Source: Alphaproteobacteria bacterium MedPE-SWcel (lineage in GTDB: Bacteria; Pseudomonadota; Alphaproteobacteria; Rhodobacterales; Rhodobacteraceae). From it: DNA of 64,000 bases. The stretch is taken from positions 62,001 through 126,000 of the forward strand of contig MPDC01000004.1 of the NCBI GenBank assembly GCA_001874255.1. The letters run 5' to 3'. Both the position numbers and the translations under genes were made by a program. The notes beneath the pieces were generated by a model. The model did not search any database and was not told the DNA's origin. It saw nothing but the letters and a program-made list of their open reading frames with translations. Every line of letters begins with the position of its first letter. Positions within the stretch are counted from its first letter, which is position 1. Positions 8,367 to 16,897 of this stretch are shown piece after piece.

Positions 8367-9463
8367 CACGATTGAAACTTGGCATGGTCGGCGGCGGTCA
8401 GGGGGCGTTCATCGGCGGCGTTCACCGCATCGCGTCGCGGCTGGACGACAAATGGGAGCTGGTGGCCGGGGCGCTGTCGTCGGATCCGGACCGGGCGCAG
8501 GCCTCGGCGGCGGAGCTCGGCATTGCCGCCGACCGCAGCTATACCTCCTTTGCGGAGATGGCGCAGGCAGAGGCAAGCCGGCCGGACGGTATTGATGCCG
8601 TGGCCATCGTGACGCCGAACCACCTGCATGCCGCCCCCGCGATTGCCTTTCTCGAGGCGGGCATTCACGTGATCTGCGACAAGCCACTGGCGGCAACGCC
8701 GGATCAGGCGCAGGAACTGGCAGCAGCCGCCAACCGGTCGACGGCGCATTTCATTCTGACCCACAACTACACCGGCTACCCGTTGATCCGCCTCGCCCGG
8801 AAAATGGTGTCGCGCGGTGATCTCGGCCAGCTGCGGGTGATCCAGGCGGAATATGCGCAGGATTGGCTGACCGAGGACACCCGGTCCAAACAGGCCGACT
8901 GGCGCACCGATCCGGCCCGGGCCGGCGCCGGGGCCATCGGCGATATCGGCACCCATGCGTTCAACCTTGTGTCCTTTGTCAGCGGCTTGCGGACCGAGGC
9001 GCTTTCGGCCGAGCTGCATAGTTTTGTCGCGGGCCGCAGCGTGGATGACAACGCCCATATCCTGCTGCGCCTGTCGCAGGGGGCGCGGGGCATGATTTGG
9101 GCCAGCCAGGTCGCCGTGGGCAATGAAAACGGCCTGCGGCTGCGCCTCTACGGTGCCAAAGGCGGTCTGGAGTGGTCGCAGGAAGACCCGAACCGGATGT
9201 GGTTCACCCGCTTTGGCGAGGCGCCGCGCCTGCTGACCCGGGGCCAGGGCGAAGCGACCGAGGGCACCCGCATTCCGCCCGGCCATCCCGAGGGCTATCT
9301 GGAGGGGTTCGCCACGCTCTATTGCGAAGCCGCCGACCTGATTTCGGGCACCGCGCCGTCGTCGGTGCTTCCCGGGATCGACGCGGGCCTTGACGGGATG
9401 TGGTTCATCGCATCATGCTTGGAGAGTTCCGGCAATGCAGGCGCCTGGGTCGCACGGGGCTAG
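8363..9463 (+). CDS. Gfo/Idh/MocA-family dehydrogenase, second copy
   Basis: A 366-residue NAD(P)-dependent oxidoreductase with the Rossmann motif GMVGGGQG at residues 7-14 and a CDKPL variant of the EKP motif near residue 103. GAIGDIGTHAFNL carries the conserved histidine of the substrate domain. It overlaps the TIM-barrel stop by 4 bp and is the last gene of the sugar operon. It is clearly a different subgroup from the enzyme at 5943, fitting a pathway with one oxidation and one reduction at the same carbon. Confidence 0.9.
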   Translation: MTRLKLGMVGGGQGAFIGGVHRIASRLDDKWELVAGALSSDPDRAQASAAELGIAADRSYTSFAEMAQAEASRPDGIDAVAIVTPNHLHAAPAIAFLEAGIHVICDKPLAATPDQAQELAAAANRSTAHFILTHNYTGYPLIRLARKMVSRGDLGQLRVIQAEYAQDWLTEDTRSKQADWRTDPARAGAGAIGDIGTHAFNLVSFVSGLRTEALSAELHSFVAGRSVDDNAHILLRLSQGARGMIWASQVAVGNENGLRLRLYGAKGGLEWSQEDPNRMWFTRFGEAPRLLTRGQGEATEGTRIPPGHPEGYLEGFATLYCEAADLISGTAPSSVLPGIDAGLDGMWFIASCLESSGNAGAWVARG

Positions 9464-9551
9464 AACCGCCCCCTGCCCCCCGCAGGCTGCAATAATGCGG
9501 GACCATATGATCCACAATCGTTGCGTTGCGGACGGTCGGCCGCGCCCCACG

Positions 9552-9615
9552 GGTCTGGCAAGCTGCAGGTTTGGCAAGCTGCAGGTCTGGCAAGGCGCAG
9601 GTCTGGCAAGGCGCG
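9552..9615. repeat. Four direct 16-bp tandem repeats
   Basis: Four adjacent copies of GGTCTGGCAAGCTGCA at 9552-9567, 9568-9583, 9584-9599 and 9600-9615, with few changes between copies. The array ends 4 bp before the candidate PHO box, so copy number sets what lies directly upstream of the plcP promoter. Confidence 0.92.
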
Positions 9616-9618
9616 CGG

Positions 9619-9652
9619 GTGTTACAGTCCTGTGATCCTTCCGCGCTACCGT
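9619..9652 (+). promoter_or_regulatory. Candidate PHO box and -10 before plcP
   Basis: GTGTTAC (9619-9625), 4 bp, then CTGTGAT (9630-9636) fits the PhoB box of two 7-bp direct repeats (consensus CTGTCAT) with the correct 11-bp period; the second half matches 6 of 7. TACCGT at 9647-9652 is a possible -10, 10 bp after the box, as in PhoB-activated promoters. The downstream genes are the phosphate-starvation lipid genes. Confidence 0.6.
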
Positions 9653-9685
9653 TCGCCATGACGCAGGGGAGCCCGGCAGAGACGC

Positions 9686-10546
9686 ATGAAATACCGAACC
9701 ATCTTCCTGTCCGACATCCACCTCGGCACCCCCGGCTGCCAAGCCGAATTCCTCCTGGATTTCCTCGATAAACACGAGGCCGAAAACTACTATCTTGTCG
9801 GCGACATCGTCGACGCCTGGCGGATCCGGCGGCGCGGTTTCCTGTGGCCTCAGGCCCATAACGACGTGGTGCAGGCGCTGCTGGCAAAGGCTCATGACGG
9901 CGCCGCCATCTACCTGATCCCCGGCAACCATGATGAATTCCTGCGCTCCTACATGGGCACCCATTTCGGCGGCATCGAGGTGGTCCATTCCGCCGATTTC
10001 ATCGCCGCCGACGGCAAGCGCTATCTGGTGACCCATGGCGATCAGTTCGATTCCGTGGTGGTGCATGCCAAATGGCTCGCGCATCTCGGAGACCGGGCCT
10101 ACAGTTTCATTCTCTGGCTCAACACCCGCATCAACCGGATGCGGCACCTCTGGGGCGGGCAGTACTGGTCCCTGTCGAAATGGGCCAAGCATCAGGTCAA
10201 ACAAGCCGTCAACTTCATCAGCGAATATGAAAACGTCCTGACAGCCGAGGCGCGGCGGGGCGGATACGACGGGGTGATCTGTGGCCATATTCACAGTGCA
10301 GCCATTCGTGATCTGGATGGCGTGGCCTATGTCAACACCGGCGACTGGGTCGAAAGCTGCACCGCGGTCGTCGAACTGGAGGACGGCCGTCTGGCCCTGA
10401 TCGACTGGGAACGCTCTGCCCGACGGCCCAGTCGGCCCAGTCGGTCGGGACGCGCGGGTCGCCTTGGACGCTCCGGTCGCCCCGGACGCATTGCCCGCCG
10501 CAAACGGCTGGCGCGGCGCAAAGACAACCACACCGAAAACGTATGA
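9686..10546 (+). CDS. plcP: PlcP-like metallophosphoesterase, lipid remodelling
   Basis: A 286-residue calcineurin-fold phosphoesterase of the LpxH-like family. Metal motifs are complete: D10/H12 (SDIHLG), GDIVD near 38, GNHDEF near 79, VTHGD near 114 and CGHIH near 198. Although the family is often named UDP-2,3-diacylglucosamine hydrolase, this one lies directly before btaA and btaB. In that setting the known member is PlcP, a phospholipase C that releases diacylglycerol from phosphatidylcholine or -ethanolamine under phosphate limitation. The last 45 or so residues are an odd arginine/serine-rich low-complexity tail built from DNA repeats near 10425-10500. A candidate PHO box is at 9619. 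Confidence 0.85.
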   Translation: MKYRTIFLSDIHLGTPGCQAEFLLDFLDKHEAENYYLVGDIVDAWRIRRRGFLWPQAHNDVVQALLAKAHDGAAIYLIPGNHDEFLRSYMGTHFGGIEVVHSADFIAADGKRYLVTHGDQFDSVVVHAKWLAHLGDRAYSFILWLNTRINRMRHLWGGQYWSLSKWAKHQVKQAVNFISEYENVLTAEARRGGYDGVICGHIHSAAIRDLDGVAYVNTGDWVESCTAVVELEDGRLALIDWERSARRPSRPSRSGRAGRLGRSGRPGRIARRKRLARRKDNHTENV

Positions 10547-10560
10547 AAGAGGCCATCGCG

Positions 10561-11778
10561 ATGAGCATTTCCACCCAAGCCCAACTGGATGCTGCCGTTC
10601 TGCAGGAGGGAGATGTTACGACCGGTCGGCTGGAGCGTCTGTTCTCGCGCCTGTTTCTGGGGCTGGTCTATCCGCAGATCTGGGAGGACCCGGTCGTGGA
10701 CATGAAAGCTCTGGCCATCGCGCCCGGCGACAACCTGATTTGCATCGCCTCCGGCAGCTGCAACCTGATGTCCTATCTGACAGCGGGGCCTGCGTCGGTC
10801 ACCGCCGTCGACTTGTCGCCTGCCCATGTGGCGCTGGGGCGGCTGAAACTGACGGCGGCGCGCGCGCTGCCGGATTATGCCGCCTTCTACCAGTTCTTTG
10901 CGCGGGCCGACATGGCCAGCAATATGGCGCTGTATGACCGATACCTGCGGCCCGAGCTTGACGCCGCATCCCGGACATATTGGGACACACGCCAGCCCTT
11001 CCGCCGCAGGATTTCCCTGTTCCGGCGTGGCTTCTACCGCCATGGTCTGCTGGGGCGTTTTCTGGGCGTGGTCCATCTGATCGCGCGTCTGGGGCGGGTC
11101 GATTTCTCGCCGCTGCTGATTGCCCGCACGACCGAGGAACAGACAGCGTTCTTTGACACGAAGATTGCACCGTTGTTTGACATGTGGCTGGTGCGCAGAC
11201 TGTCCGGGTTTCGCGCCGCGCTCTTTGGCCTTGGCATCCCACCCGCGCAATATGACAAGCTCGCGGCGGATGGGGATGGCGATGTCCTGCCCGTGCTGCG
11301 CGAGCGCGTGCGCAAGCTGATGTGCGATTTTCCGATCCGTGACAACTACTTCGCCTGGCAGGCCTTTGCCCGCGGCTACGACCCCGCGCCCGATGGCGCC
11401 CTGCCCCCCTATCTGCAGCCGGACGCCTACGCCGCCCTGCGGGACAACGCAGACAGAGGGCGCATCGTCAACCGCTCGCTGACCGACCATCTCGGCGACC
11501 AGCCGGACAGCTGCACCCACGGATATGTCCTGCTGGATGCGCAGGACTGGATGAATGATACGCAACTGAACGCGCTGTGGCGCGAAATCACGCGGACGGC
11601 GGCACCGGGCGCGCGGGTGATCTTTCGCACCGGCGGCACGGCCGACATCCTGCCGGGGCGGGTGGCGCCCCGGATCCTCGACCGCTGGTCCTATGACAGC
11701 GAGGCCTCGGCCGAGGGAACGGCACAGGACCGTTCGGCAATTTACGGCGCTTTCCATCTCTATCGTTTTCAGGGCTAG
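10561..11778 (+). CDS. btaA: BtaA, diacylglycerol aminocarboxypropyl transferase
   Basis: A 405-residue DUF3419-family protein. BtaA moves the 3-amino-3-carboxypropyl group of S-adenosylmethionine to diacylglycerol, making diacylglycerylhomoserine, the first step to the betaine lipid DGTS. Visible family features are LVYPQIWEDP near the N-terminus, the SAM loop IASGSCNLMSYL and AVDLSPAH. An ATG at 10543 overlaps the plcP stop (ATGA), but AAGAGG before the ATG at 10561 makes the latter the better start. It receives the diacylglycerol released by PlcP, and BtaB follows. Confidence 0.9.
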   Translation: MSISTQAQLDAAVLQEGDVTTGRLERLFSRLFLGLVYPQIWEDPVVDMKALAIAPGDNLICIASGSCNLMSYLTAGPASVTAVDLSPAHVALGRLKLTAARALPDYAAFYQFFARADMASNMALYDRYLRPELDAASRTYWDTRQPFRRRISLFRRGFYRHGLLGRFLGVVHLIARLGRVDFSPLLIARTTEEQTAFFDTKIAPLFDMWLVRRLSGFRAALFGLGIPPAQYDKLAADGDGDVLPVLRERVRKLMCDFPIRDNYFAWQAFARGYDPAPDGALPPYLQPDAYAALRDNADRGRIVNRSLTDHLGDQPDSCTHGYVLLDAQDWMNDTQLNALWREITRTAAPGARVIFRTGGTADILPGRVAPRILDRWSYDSEASAEGTAQDRSAIYGAFHLYRFQG

Positions 11779-11795
11779 AAGCAGGGTTAGAACCG

Positions 11796-12446
11796 ATGCC
11801 ACATTCCGCGACCCCACCCCATGCCGAGCTGATGGACCAGACCTATCGCCATCAGCGCCTGTTCTACGATCTGACCCGCAAATACTATCTCTTCGGCCGG
11901 GACCGGCTGATCGCAGAGCTGGCCCCGCCGCAGGGCGCACATGTTCTGGAAATCGCCTGCGGCACCGGGCGCAATCTGCAGGTCGCCGCCAAACGCTACC
12001 CGCAGGCGGCCTTTTACGGGCTCGACATTTCGGACCAGATGCTGATTTCGGCCCGCGCAAAGCTGGGCGGGCGGGCGCAACTGGCGCAAGCGGATGCCTG
12101 CGGCTTTGACGCCCTTTCGCTGTTTCAGCGGGCGCGGTTCGACCGGATCTTCATCTCATACGGGATCTCAATGATCCCCGATTGGGAAACCGCCCTGCAG
12201 GTGGCCTGCGCGCATCTGGCGCCGGGGGGCGAATTGCATGTGGTGGATTTCTCGGACCAGAACGGCTGGCCTGAATGGTTCGGCACGGCGCTGGGACGCT
12301 GGCTGGACAAGTTCCACGTCTCGCCGCGCCTTGGCTTGGGCCCGGCTCTGGACCGGCTCGCGGGGTCTGTCGGGGGCACGGCGCAGCATCGCCAGCTCTA
12401 TCGTGGCTATGCGCAATACGGGGTTCTGCGCACCCCCCCGACCTAG
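11796..12446 (+). CDS. btaB: BtaB, betaine-lipid N-methyltransferase
   Basis: A 216-residue SAM-dependent methyltransferase. BtaB adds three methyl groups to diacylglycerylhomoserine to complete DGTS. The opening MDQTYRHQRLFYDLTRKYYL is characteristic of BtaB, followed by the SAM motif LEIACGTGRNL. It begins 17 bp after btaA in the same operon. The stop codon lies inside a short tandem repeat, so its last residues are probably variable. Confidence 0.9.
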   Translation: MPHSATPPHAELMDQTYRHQRLFYDLTRKYYLFGRDRLIAELAPPQGAHVLEIACGTGRNLQVAAKRYPQAAFYGLDISDQMLISARAKLGGRAQLAQADACGFDALSLFQRARFDRIFISYGISMIPDWETALQVACAHLAPGGELHVVDFSDQNGWPEWFGTALGRWLDKFHVSPRLGLGPALDRLAGSVGGTAQHRQLYRGYAQYGVLRTPPT

Positions 12447-12515
12447 CCGCCGACCTAGCCGCCGACCTAGCCACCGAGCCAGCCGCCGCCCCAGACGCCG
12501 CCCCAGACGCCGAGG
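12438..12515. repeat. 12-bp tandem repeats across btaB stop
   Basis: Three copies of CCGACCTAGCCG at 12438-12473 span the btaB stop codon, followed by two copies of a second 12-bp unit, GCCGCCCCAGAC. They fill most of the 88-bp gap between the convergent btaB and acr3 genes. No typical terminator is seen. Confidence 0.85.
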
Positions 12516-12534
12516 CGGCCGCCCGCCGCCGCGC

Positions 12535-13545
12535 CTAGCCTGCAAAACGGGCGCGGGTTCGGTTGGCAAAGGCCACCAGCGTCAGCATCACCGGGACCTC
12601 GACCAACACGCCGACCACGGTCGCCAGCGCCGCCCCGGAGTTCAGACCGAACAGGCTGATGGCGACGGCAACCGCGAGTTCGAAGAAATTCGAGGTCCCG
12701 ATCAGCGCGCAGGGCGCGGCAATGCGATGCGGCACCTTCATCGCAAACGCCGCTGCATAGGCGATGGCAAAGATACTGTAGCTCTGGACAATGATCGGCA
12801 CCGCGATCAGCAGGATGATCAACGGCCGCGACACGATGACCTGCCCCTGCAACCCGAACAGGATCATCACTGTCACGATCAACCCGACCACGGAATAGGG
12901 TTTGACCCGCGCCTGGAACCGCTCGATCGCCGCCTCCGAACCAAGGCGGTTGCGGGTGACCAGACCCGCCGCCAGTGGCAGCGCAATGAACAGAAGCACC
13001 GACAGGATCAGCGTGGACCACGGCACCGTGATATCGGTGACTCCCAGCAACAGGGCGACGATGGGCGCAAAGGCGACGACCATGATCAGATCGTTCACCG
13101 AGACCTGCAGCAGCGTATAGGCTTCGTCGCCGCGGGTCAGTTGCGACCAGACAAACACCATCGCGGTGCAGGGCGCCGCCCCCAGCAGGATCAGGCCCGC
13201 GATATATTGCAGCGCGTCCTCGGCCGGGATCCAGGGGGCAAAGACATATTGGAAGAACAGCACCGCCAGCGCCGCCATGGTGAAGGGTTTGACCAGCCAG
13301 TTCACCACAAGCGTAATCAGCAGGCCCTGCGGCTGTCTGGCGACCTCGGTCAGGGATCGCGGATCGACGCCGACCATCATCGGATAGACCATCGCCCAGA
13401 TCAGCACCGCCACCACCAGATTGACGCTGGCCAGCTCTGCGGCGGCGACCGCATTGACCAGTCCCGGCGCGATATTGCCCAGCAGGATGCCGCCCGCCAT
13501 CGCCAATGCGACCCAGACAGAGAGGTAACGTTCAAAAATGCTCAT
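12535..13545 (-). CDS. acr3: Acr3-type arsenite efflux pump
   Basis: A 336-residue membrane protein of the Acr3 / bile-acid-sodium symporter-like family with about ten helices. It exports arsenite after ArsC reduces arsenate. The conserved [13 protein letters not shown] segment contains the cysteine needed for arsenite transport. The ATG at 13545 overlaps the arsJ stop by 4 bp, and it is the last gene of the arsenic operon. Longer in-frame starts would lie within arsJ and are unlikely. Confidence 0.92.
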   Translation of the reverse strand: MSIFERYLSVWVALAMAGGILLGNIAPGLVNAVAAAELASVNLVVAVLIWAMVYPMMVGVDPRSLTEVARQPQGLLITLVVNWLVKPFTMAALAVLFFQYVFAPWIPAEDALQYIAGLILLGAAPCTAMVFVWSQLTRGDEAYTLLQVSVNDLIMVVAFAPIVALLLGVTDITVPWSTLILSVLLFIALPLAAGLVTRNRLGSEAAIERFQARVKPYSVVGLIVTVMILFGLQGQVIVSRPLIILLIAVPIIVQSYSIFAIAYAAAFAMKVPHRIAAPCALIGTSNFFELAVAVAISLFGLNSGAALATVVGVLVEVPVMLTLVAFANRTRARFAG

Positions 13546-14807
13546 GCGGGTATCCCGTGGTTTTCTGGTGTTCTCAGCCGGGTCGTAGCCGCCCAACTCA
13601 ACAGTATCATAACAGCCGCGGTGCCCAGGCACAGGGCCAGCCCGCCAAGCTGATAGGTGACCCCGGACAACACCGTCCCCACAAGCCGCCCGGCGGCGTT
13701 GGACATGTAGTAGAACCCGACATCCATCGTGACCCGTCTGGCATCGGTAAAGCTGAGGATCAGAAAGGAATGCAGGGAGGAGTTGACGGCAAAGATCCCG
13801 CCAAACGCCAGCAGCCCGCCGATGATCGTCCCCGTCAGTGCCGCTGAGGGCTCGGGTGTCAGCCATACGAGGCTGGCCAAGGCTGCGGGCACAATGGCCA
13901 GCATCGCCGCCCAGCGCCTTGCCCGTATGAGGATTTCGGCATCCGTCAGCATCGAGGCGCGCAGAATGCGGGGCGCATTGCCCTGAACCACACCGTAGAG
14001 GATGGTCCAGACCGCCATGAAGGTTCCGATCACAAAGAAGGCCGCGCGATTTCCGTCGTGGCTGCCATCCGACAGCACAGCGTAGAAATAGATCGGAATG
14101 CCGACGACGAACCAGACGTCACGCGCGCCGAACAGGAACAGGCGGGCACCGCTCAGCCAGTTGATATTGCGGTTCTTTGAGAAGACCTCGGAGAATTTTG
14201 CATCCTTCCGACCGACCGGCAGCCCCGAGGGCATCCCGATCACCACCGCCACCAGGATGACGAAGAGGATCGCCGCCATCGCCAGGACCGACGGGACAAA
14301 TCCAAACACCGCCAGCAGCGCCGCGCCCAACAGGAACCCGGCGCCCTTGACCGCATTCTTGGACCCGGTCAGCACCGCGACCCAGCGAAACAGCCCCCCG
14401 CCCTCGGCCGGGGCAAGGATCTTGACCGCGCTCTTGGAGCTCATCTTGGCCAGATCCTTGGCCACGCCCGACAGGCCCTGCACCAGCATGACAAACGCGA
14501 CCGAGGCCGGGATGCTCCAACCCGGGTCGAGTTGCGCCAGCGCCAGCAGCGCCGCGACCTGCAGCGACAGCCCGGCATAGAGTGTGGCGGTCAGGCCGAA
14601 CCGCGCCGCGATCCACCCCGCCGAGAGATTGGTGACCACGCCCGCGATTTCATAGAGCACAAACAGATAGGCCAGCTGCACCGGCGAAAAGCCCAGCGTG
14701 TGGAAATGCAGCAGAACCAGCATCCGGAGCGCGCCGTCGGTCAGCATGAAGGCCCAATATGCGGCCGTCACGGTCATATAGGCGGCAAAGCCTGCGGGAC
14801 GTGTCAC
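13542..14807 (-). CDS. arsJ: ArsJ, organoarsenical efflux MFS transporter
   Basis: A 421-residue major facilitator protein with about twelve helices. The segment [19 protein letters not shown] is typical of ArsJ, which exports 1-arseno-3-phosphoglycerate. That compound is made when glyceraldehyde-3-phosphate dehydrogenase uses arsenate in place of phosphate; the GAPDH gene lies directly upstream and overlaps arsJ by 4 bp. Together they give arsenate resistance without reduction. Confidence 0.92.
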   Translation of the reverse strand: MTRPAGFAAYMTVTAAYWAFMLTDGALRMLVLLHFHTLGFSPVQLAYLFVLYEIAGVVTNLSAGWIAARFGLTATLYAGLSLQVAALLALAQLDPGWSIPASVAFVMLVQGLSGVAKDLAKMSSKSAVKILAPAEGGGLFRWVAVLTGSKNAVKGAGFLLGAALLAVFGFVPSVLAMAAILFVILVAVVIGMPSGLPVGRKDAKFSEVFSKNRNINWLSGARLFLFGARDVWFVVGIPIYFYAVLSDGSHDGNRAAFFVIGTFMAVWTILYGVVQGNAPRILRASMLTDAEILIRARRWAAMLAIVPAALASLVWLTPEPSAALTGTIIGGLLAFGGIFAVNSSLHSFLILSFTDARRVTMDVGFYYMSNAAGRLVGTVLSGVTYQLGGLALCLGTAAVMILLSWAATTRLRTPENHGIPA

Positions 14808-15802
14808 AGGCTTGCACCCACCATCAGCGCCACATCGACAAGACGGTTGGCATAGCCGAATTCATTGTCATACCACGCATAGATTTTGACCTGCGTGCCG
14901 TTCACCACCATCGTCGAGAGCGCATCAATGACGCTGCTGCGCGGGTCGTTGGTGTAGTCCGAGGACACAAGCGGCCGGGTCTCATAGCCGAGGATCCCGC
15001 TCAAAGGGCCCTCGGCTGCGGCCTTGAACAATGCATTGACCTCTTCAACCGTGGTTTCCCGGGTCATTTCGAAGACGCAATCGGTGATCGAGGCGTTCAG
15101 CAAAGGCACCCGCACCGCGTGACCGTTCAGCTTGCCTGCCAGCTCGGGGTAGATCAGCGTGATCGCCGTGGCAGAGCCGGTGGTGGTCGGGATCAGATTG
15201 GTCAGCGCAGACCGCGCCCGCCGCATGTCCTTGGCCGGGCGGTCGACGATGGTCTGGGTGTTGGTCACGTCGTGGATTGTCGTGATTGACCCATGTCTGA
15301 TGCCGATCCCCTCCAGCAGGACCTTGACCACCGGCGCCAGACAATTCGTCGTGCAACTGGCCGCCGTGATGATCCGATGCGTCTCCGGGTCGTAGGCATC
15401 GTTGTTGATGCCATAGACAATATTCGCGGTCGGCCCGTCCTTGACCGGCGCCGACACCACAACCTTTTTGACGCCCGCCTCGAAATACGGGGCCAGTTTG
15501 GCCTCGGTCTTGAAGACCCCGGTGCAATCGATCACCACATCCACACCGTCCAGCGGCAGCGCGCCGATGTCACGGGTGCAGGTCACCGGAATGCGGGTGC
15601 CGTCGATCACGATGCCGTCCTCATCCGACGCAAACTGCGCAGGCCAGCGCCCGTGGATGGAATCGAATTCCAGCAGATGCGCGTGCATCGCAGGGTCGCC
15701 CGCCGCATCATTCACAAAGGCGATCTTCGCACCGCGTTCGATCAGCGGCCGCAGGGCGAGTTTGCCCATGCGGCCGAGCCCGTTGAGAGCATAAGTTGTC
15801 AT
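14804..15802 (-). CDS. Arsenic-linked glyceraldehyde-3-phosphate dehydrogenase
   Basis: A 332-residue GAPDH with the catalytic motif SCTTNCLAP, an N-terminal NAD-binding domain ([12 protein letters not shown]) and the closing [11 protein letters not shown]. Its position between arsRC and arsJ, overlapping arsJ by 4 bp, marks it as the arsenate-using GAPDH of the ArsJ pathway rather than the housekeeping glycolytic copy. It should form 1-arseno-3-phosphoglycerate for export. The ribosome site is weak (AACAGG). Confidence 0.93.
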   Translation of the reverse strand: MTTYALNGLGRMGKLALRPLIERGAKIAFVNDAAGDPAMHAHLLEFDSIHGRWPAQFASDEDGIVIDGTRIPVTCTRDIGALPLDGVDVVIDCTGVFKTEAKLAPYFEAGVKKVVVSAPVKDGPTANIVYGINNDAYDPETHRIITAASCTTNCLAPVVKVLLEGIGIRHGSITTIHDVTNTQTIVDRPAKDMRRARSALTNLIPTTTGSATAITLIYPELAGKLNGHAVRVPLLNASITDCVFEMTRETTVEEVNALFKAAAEGPLSGILGYETRPLVSSDYTNDPRSSVIDALSTMVVNGTQVKIYAWYDNEFGYANRLVDVALMVGASL

Positions 15803-15808
15803 GATTTT

Positions 15809-16651
15809 TTATACCTGTTCCTGCTCGCGTTTGCCGATCTCATCCACACGCCTTTGCAGGGATTCCTGATCGAGTGTCTCGAACGGCAGCGCGGTGAAGG
15901 CCATGATCCGATTGCGCAAGGCGCCGTAGGTCTGCTGAAAGGCCAATCGCTTTTGCGCATCCGTGCCCTCTGCTTTGACCGGGTCGGGCATGCCCCAATG
16001 ACCGGAGATCGGCTGCCCGGGCCACATCGGACATTCCTCGTTTGCGGCGCGGTCACAGACGGTAAAGACGAAATCCATCCGCGGCGCATCCGCGCCCTGA
16101 AATTCCGAGACGTTTTTCGACCGAAGCGGCGCAATGTCGTGTTTCTTCGACTTCAGCATCTCGACCGCAAACGGGTTCAGTTCCGACCGGTGGGTTGTGC
16201 CCGCCGAATAGGCCGTGAACCGATCCCCGCCGAGGTCGCGCAACAGGGTTTCGGCAAAAATGGACCGGGCCGAATTGCCGGTACAGACAAAAAGCACGTT
16301 GAATTTGGTATCGCTCATGGGGGACACGCTCCTGACAAGCTGAGAAAGATGTGGCGGGCAAAGATCCGGCCTGCCACGACAACAATCGACAAAGAGACCG
16401 GCAACGACATCGCGCGCGACCTCGAGATTAATCGCATAGAGCAACCGCGCCCCGTCCCGGCGCTGTGCAATCAGACCCACCCGCGTGAGCGCGGCCAGAT
16501 AGGCCGAAGCCGTGCTGGCCTTCAGCCCGAGGACATCCGCAATCTCGCCCGCAGGCAGCTCATCAGGACAGCGCCGCATGAGCAGCCGAAACACCGCAAG
16601 GCGCTGCGGGTGACTGAGGACGGCGAGTCGGTCTGTGAGTGTATTTTCCAT
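15809..16651 (-). CDS. ArsR-ArsC fusion: arsenic sensor plus arsenate reductase
   Basis: A 280-residue two-domain protein. Residues 1-105 are an ArsR/SmtB winged helix (helix-turn-helix near 33-60) ending in C90, C91 and C98, a vicinal pair plus third cysteine suited to bind arsenite. Residues 113-270 are a low-molecular-weight phosphatase-type arsenate reductase with the P-loop CTGNSARS (C123 to R129) and the redox cysteines C199 and C207 of the thioredoxin-coupled type. A MSDTKFNVLF junction marks where a separate arsC would start. The fusion heads a four-gene operon with GAPDH, arsJ and acr3. There is no clear ribosome site, and a candidate operator touches the start codon, so the mRNA may be leaderless. 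Confidence 0.93.
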   Translation of the reverse strand: MENTLTDRLAVLSHPQRLAVFRLLMRRCPDELPAGEIADVLGLKASTASAYLAALTRVGLIAQRRDGARLLYAINLEVARDVVAGLFVDCCRGRPDLCPPHLSQLVRSVSPMSDTKFNVLFVCTGNSARSIFAETLLRDLGGDRFTAYSAGTTHRSELNPFAVEMLKSKKHDIAPLRSKNVSEFQGADAPRMDFVFTVCDRAANEECPMWPGQPISGHWGMPDPVKAEGTDAQKRLAFQQTYGALRNRIMAFTALPFETLDQESLQRRVDEIGKREQEQV

Positions 16652-16672
16652 ATTTCACGAATATGCGAAATA
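16651..16672 (-). promoter_or_regulatory. Candidate ArsR operator at arsRC start
   Basis: TATTTC (16651-16656) and GAAATA (16667-16672) form an inverted repeat with an AT-rich middle, of the kind bound by ArsR dimers. It adjoins the arsRC start codon, so a bound repressor would block the start region of the operon. Confidence 0.5.
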
Positions 16673-16897
16673 CTGGCCCCGATCAACCCCCCAATATGCC
16701 ACTTGACCTCTTTCATCGGCGCTTTGACCGGGGCATGTATCGCCATGTATCGCCAATGCGCGGGCGCAGATGAAAGAGCCGACCGGAAGAGCCGACCGGC
16801 GGTCAGGTCGGCTGGCGATCAAGCTGGTGGGAGGCCGGCCGGCTGGCGGTCGGGCTGACGGAAAGGTGCGGAGACGGGCCGCAGCCGGCTGCGCTGT

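Noticed and set aside
9658-9685. ATG at 9658 as plcP start
   Set aside because: It is out of frame with the phosphoesterase.
13545-13866. N-terminal extension of Acr3
   Set aside because: The frame stays open upstream of 13545 but overlaps arsJ, and the Acr3 family starts at [16 protein letters not shown]-like sequence.
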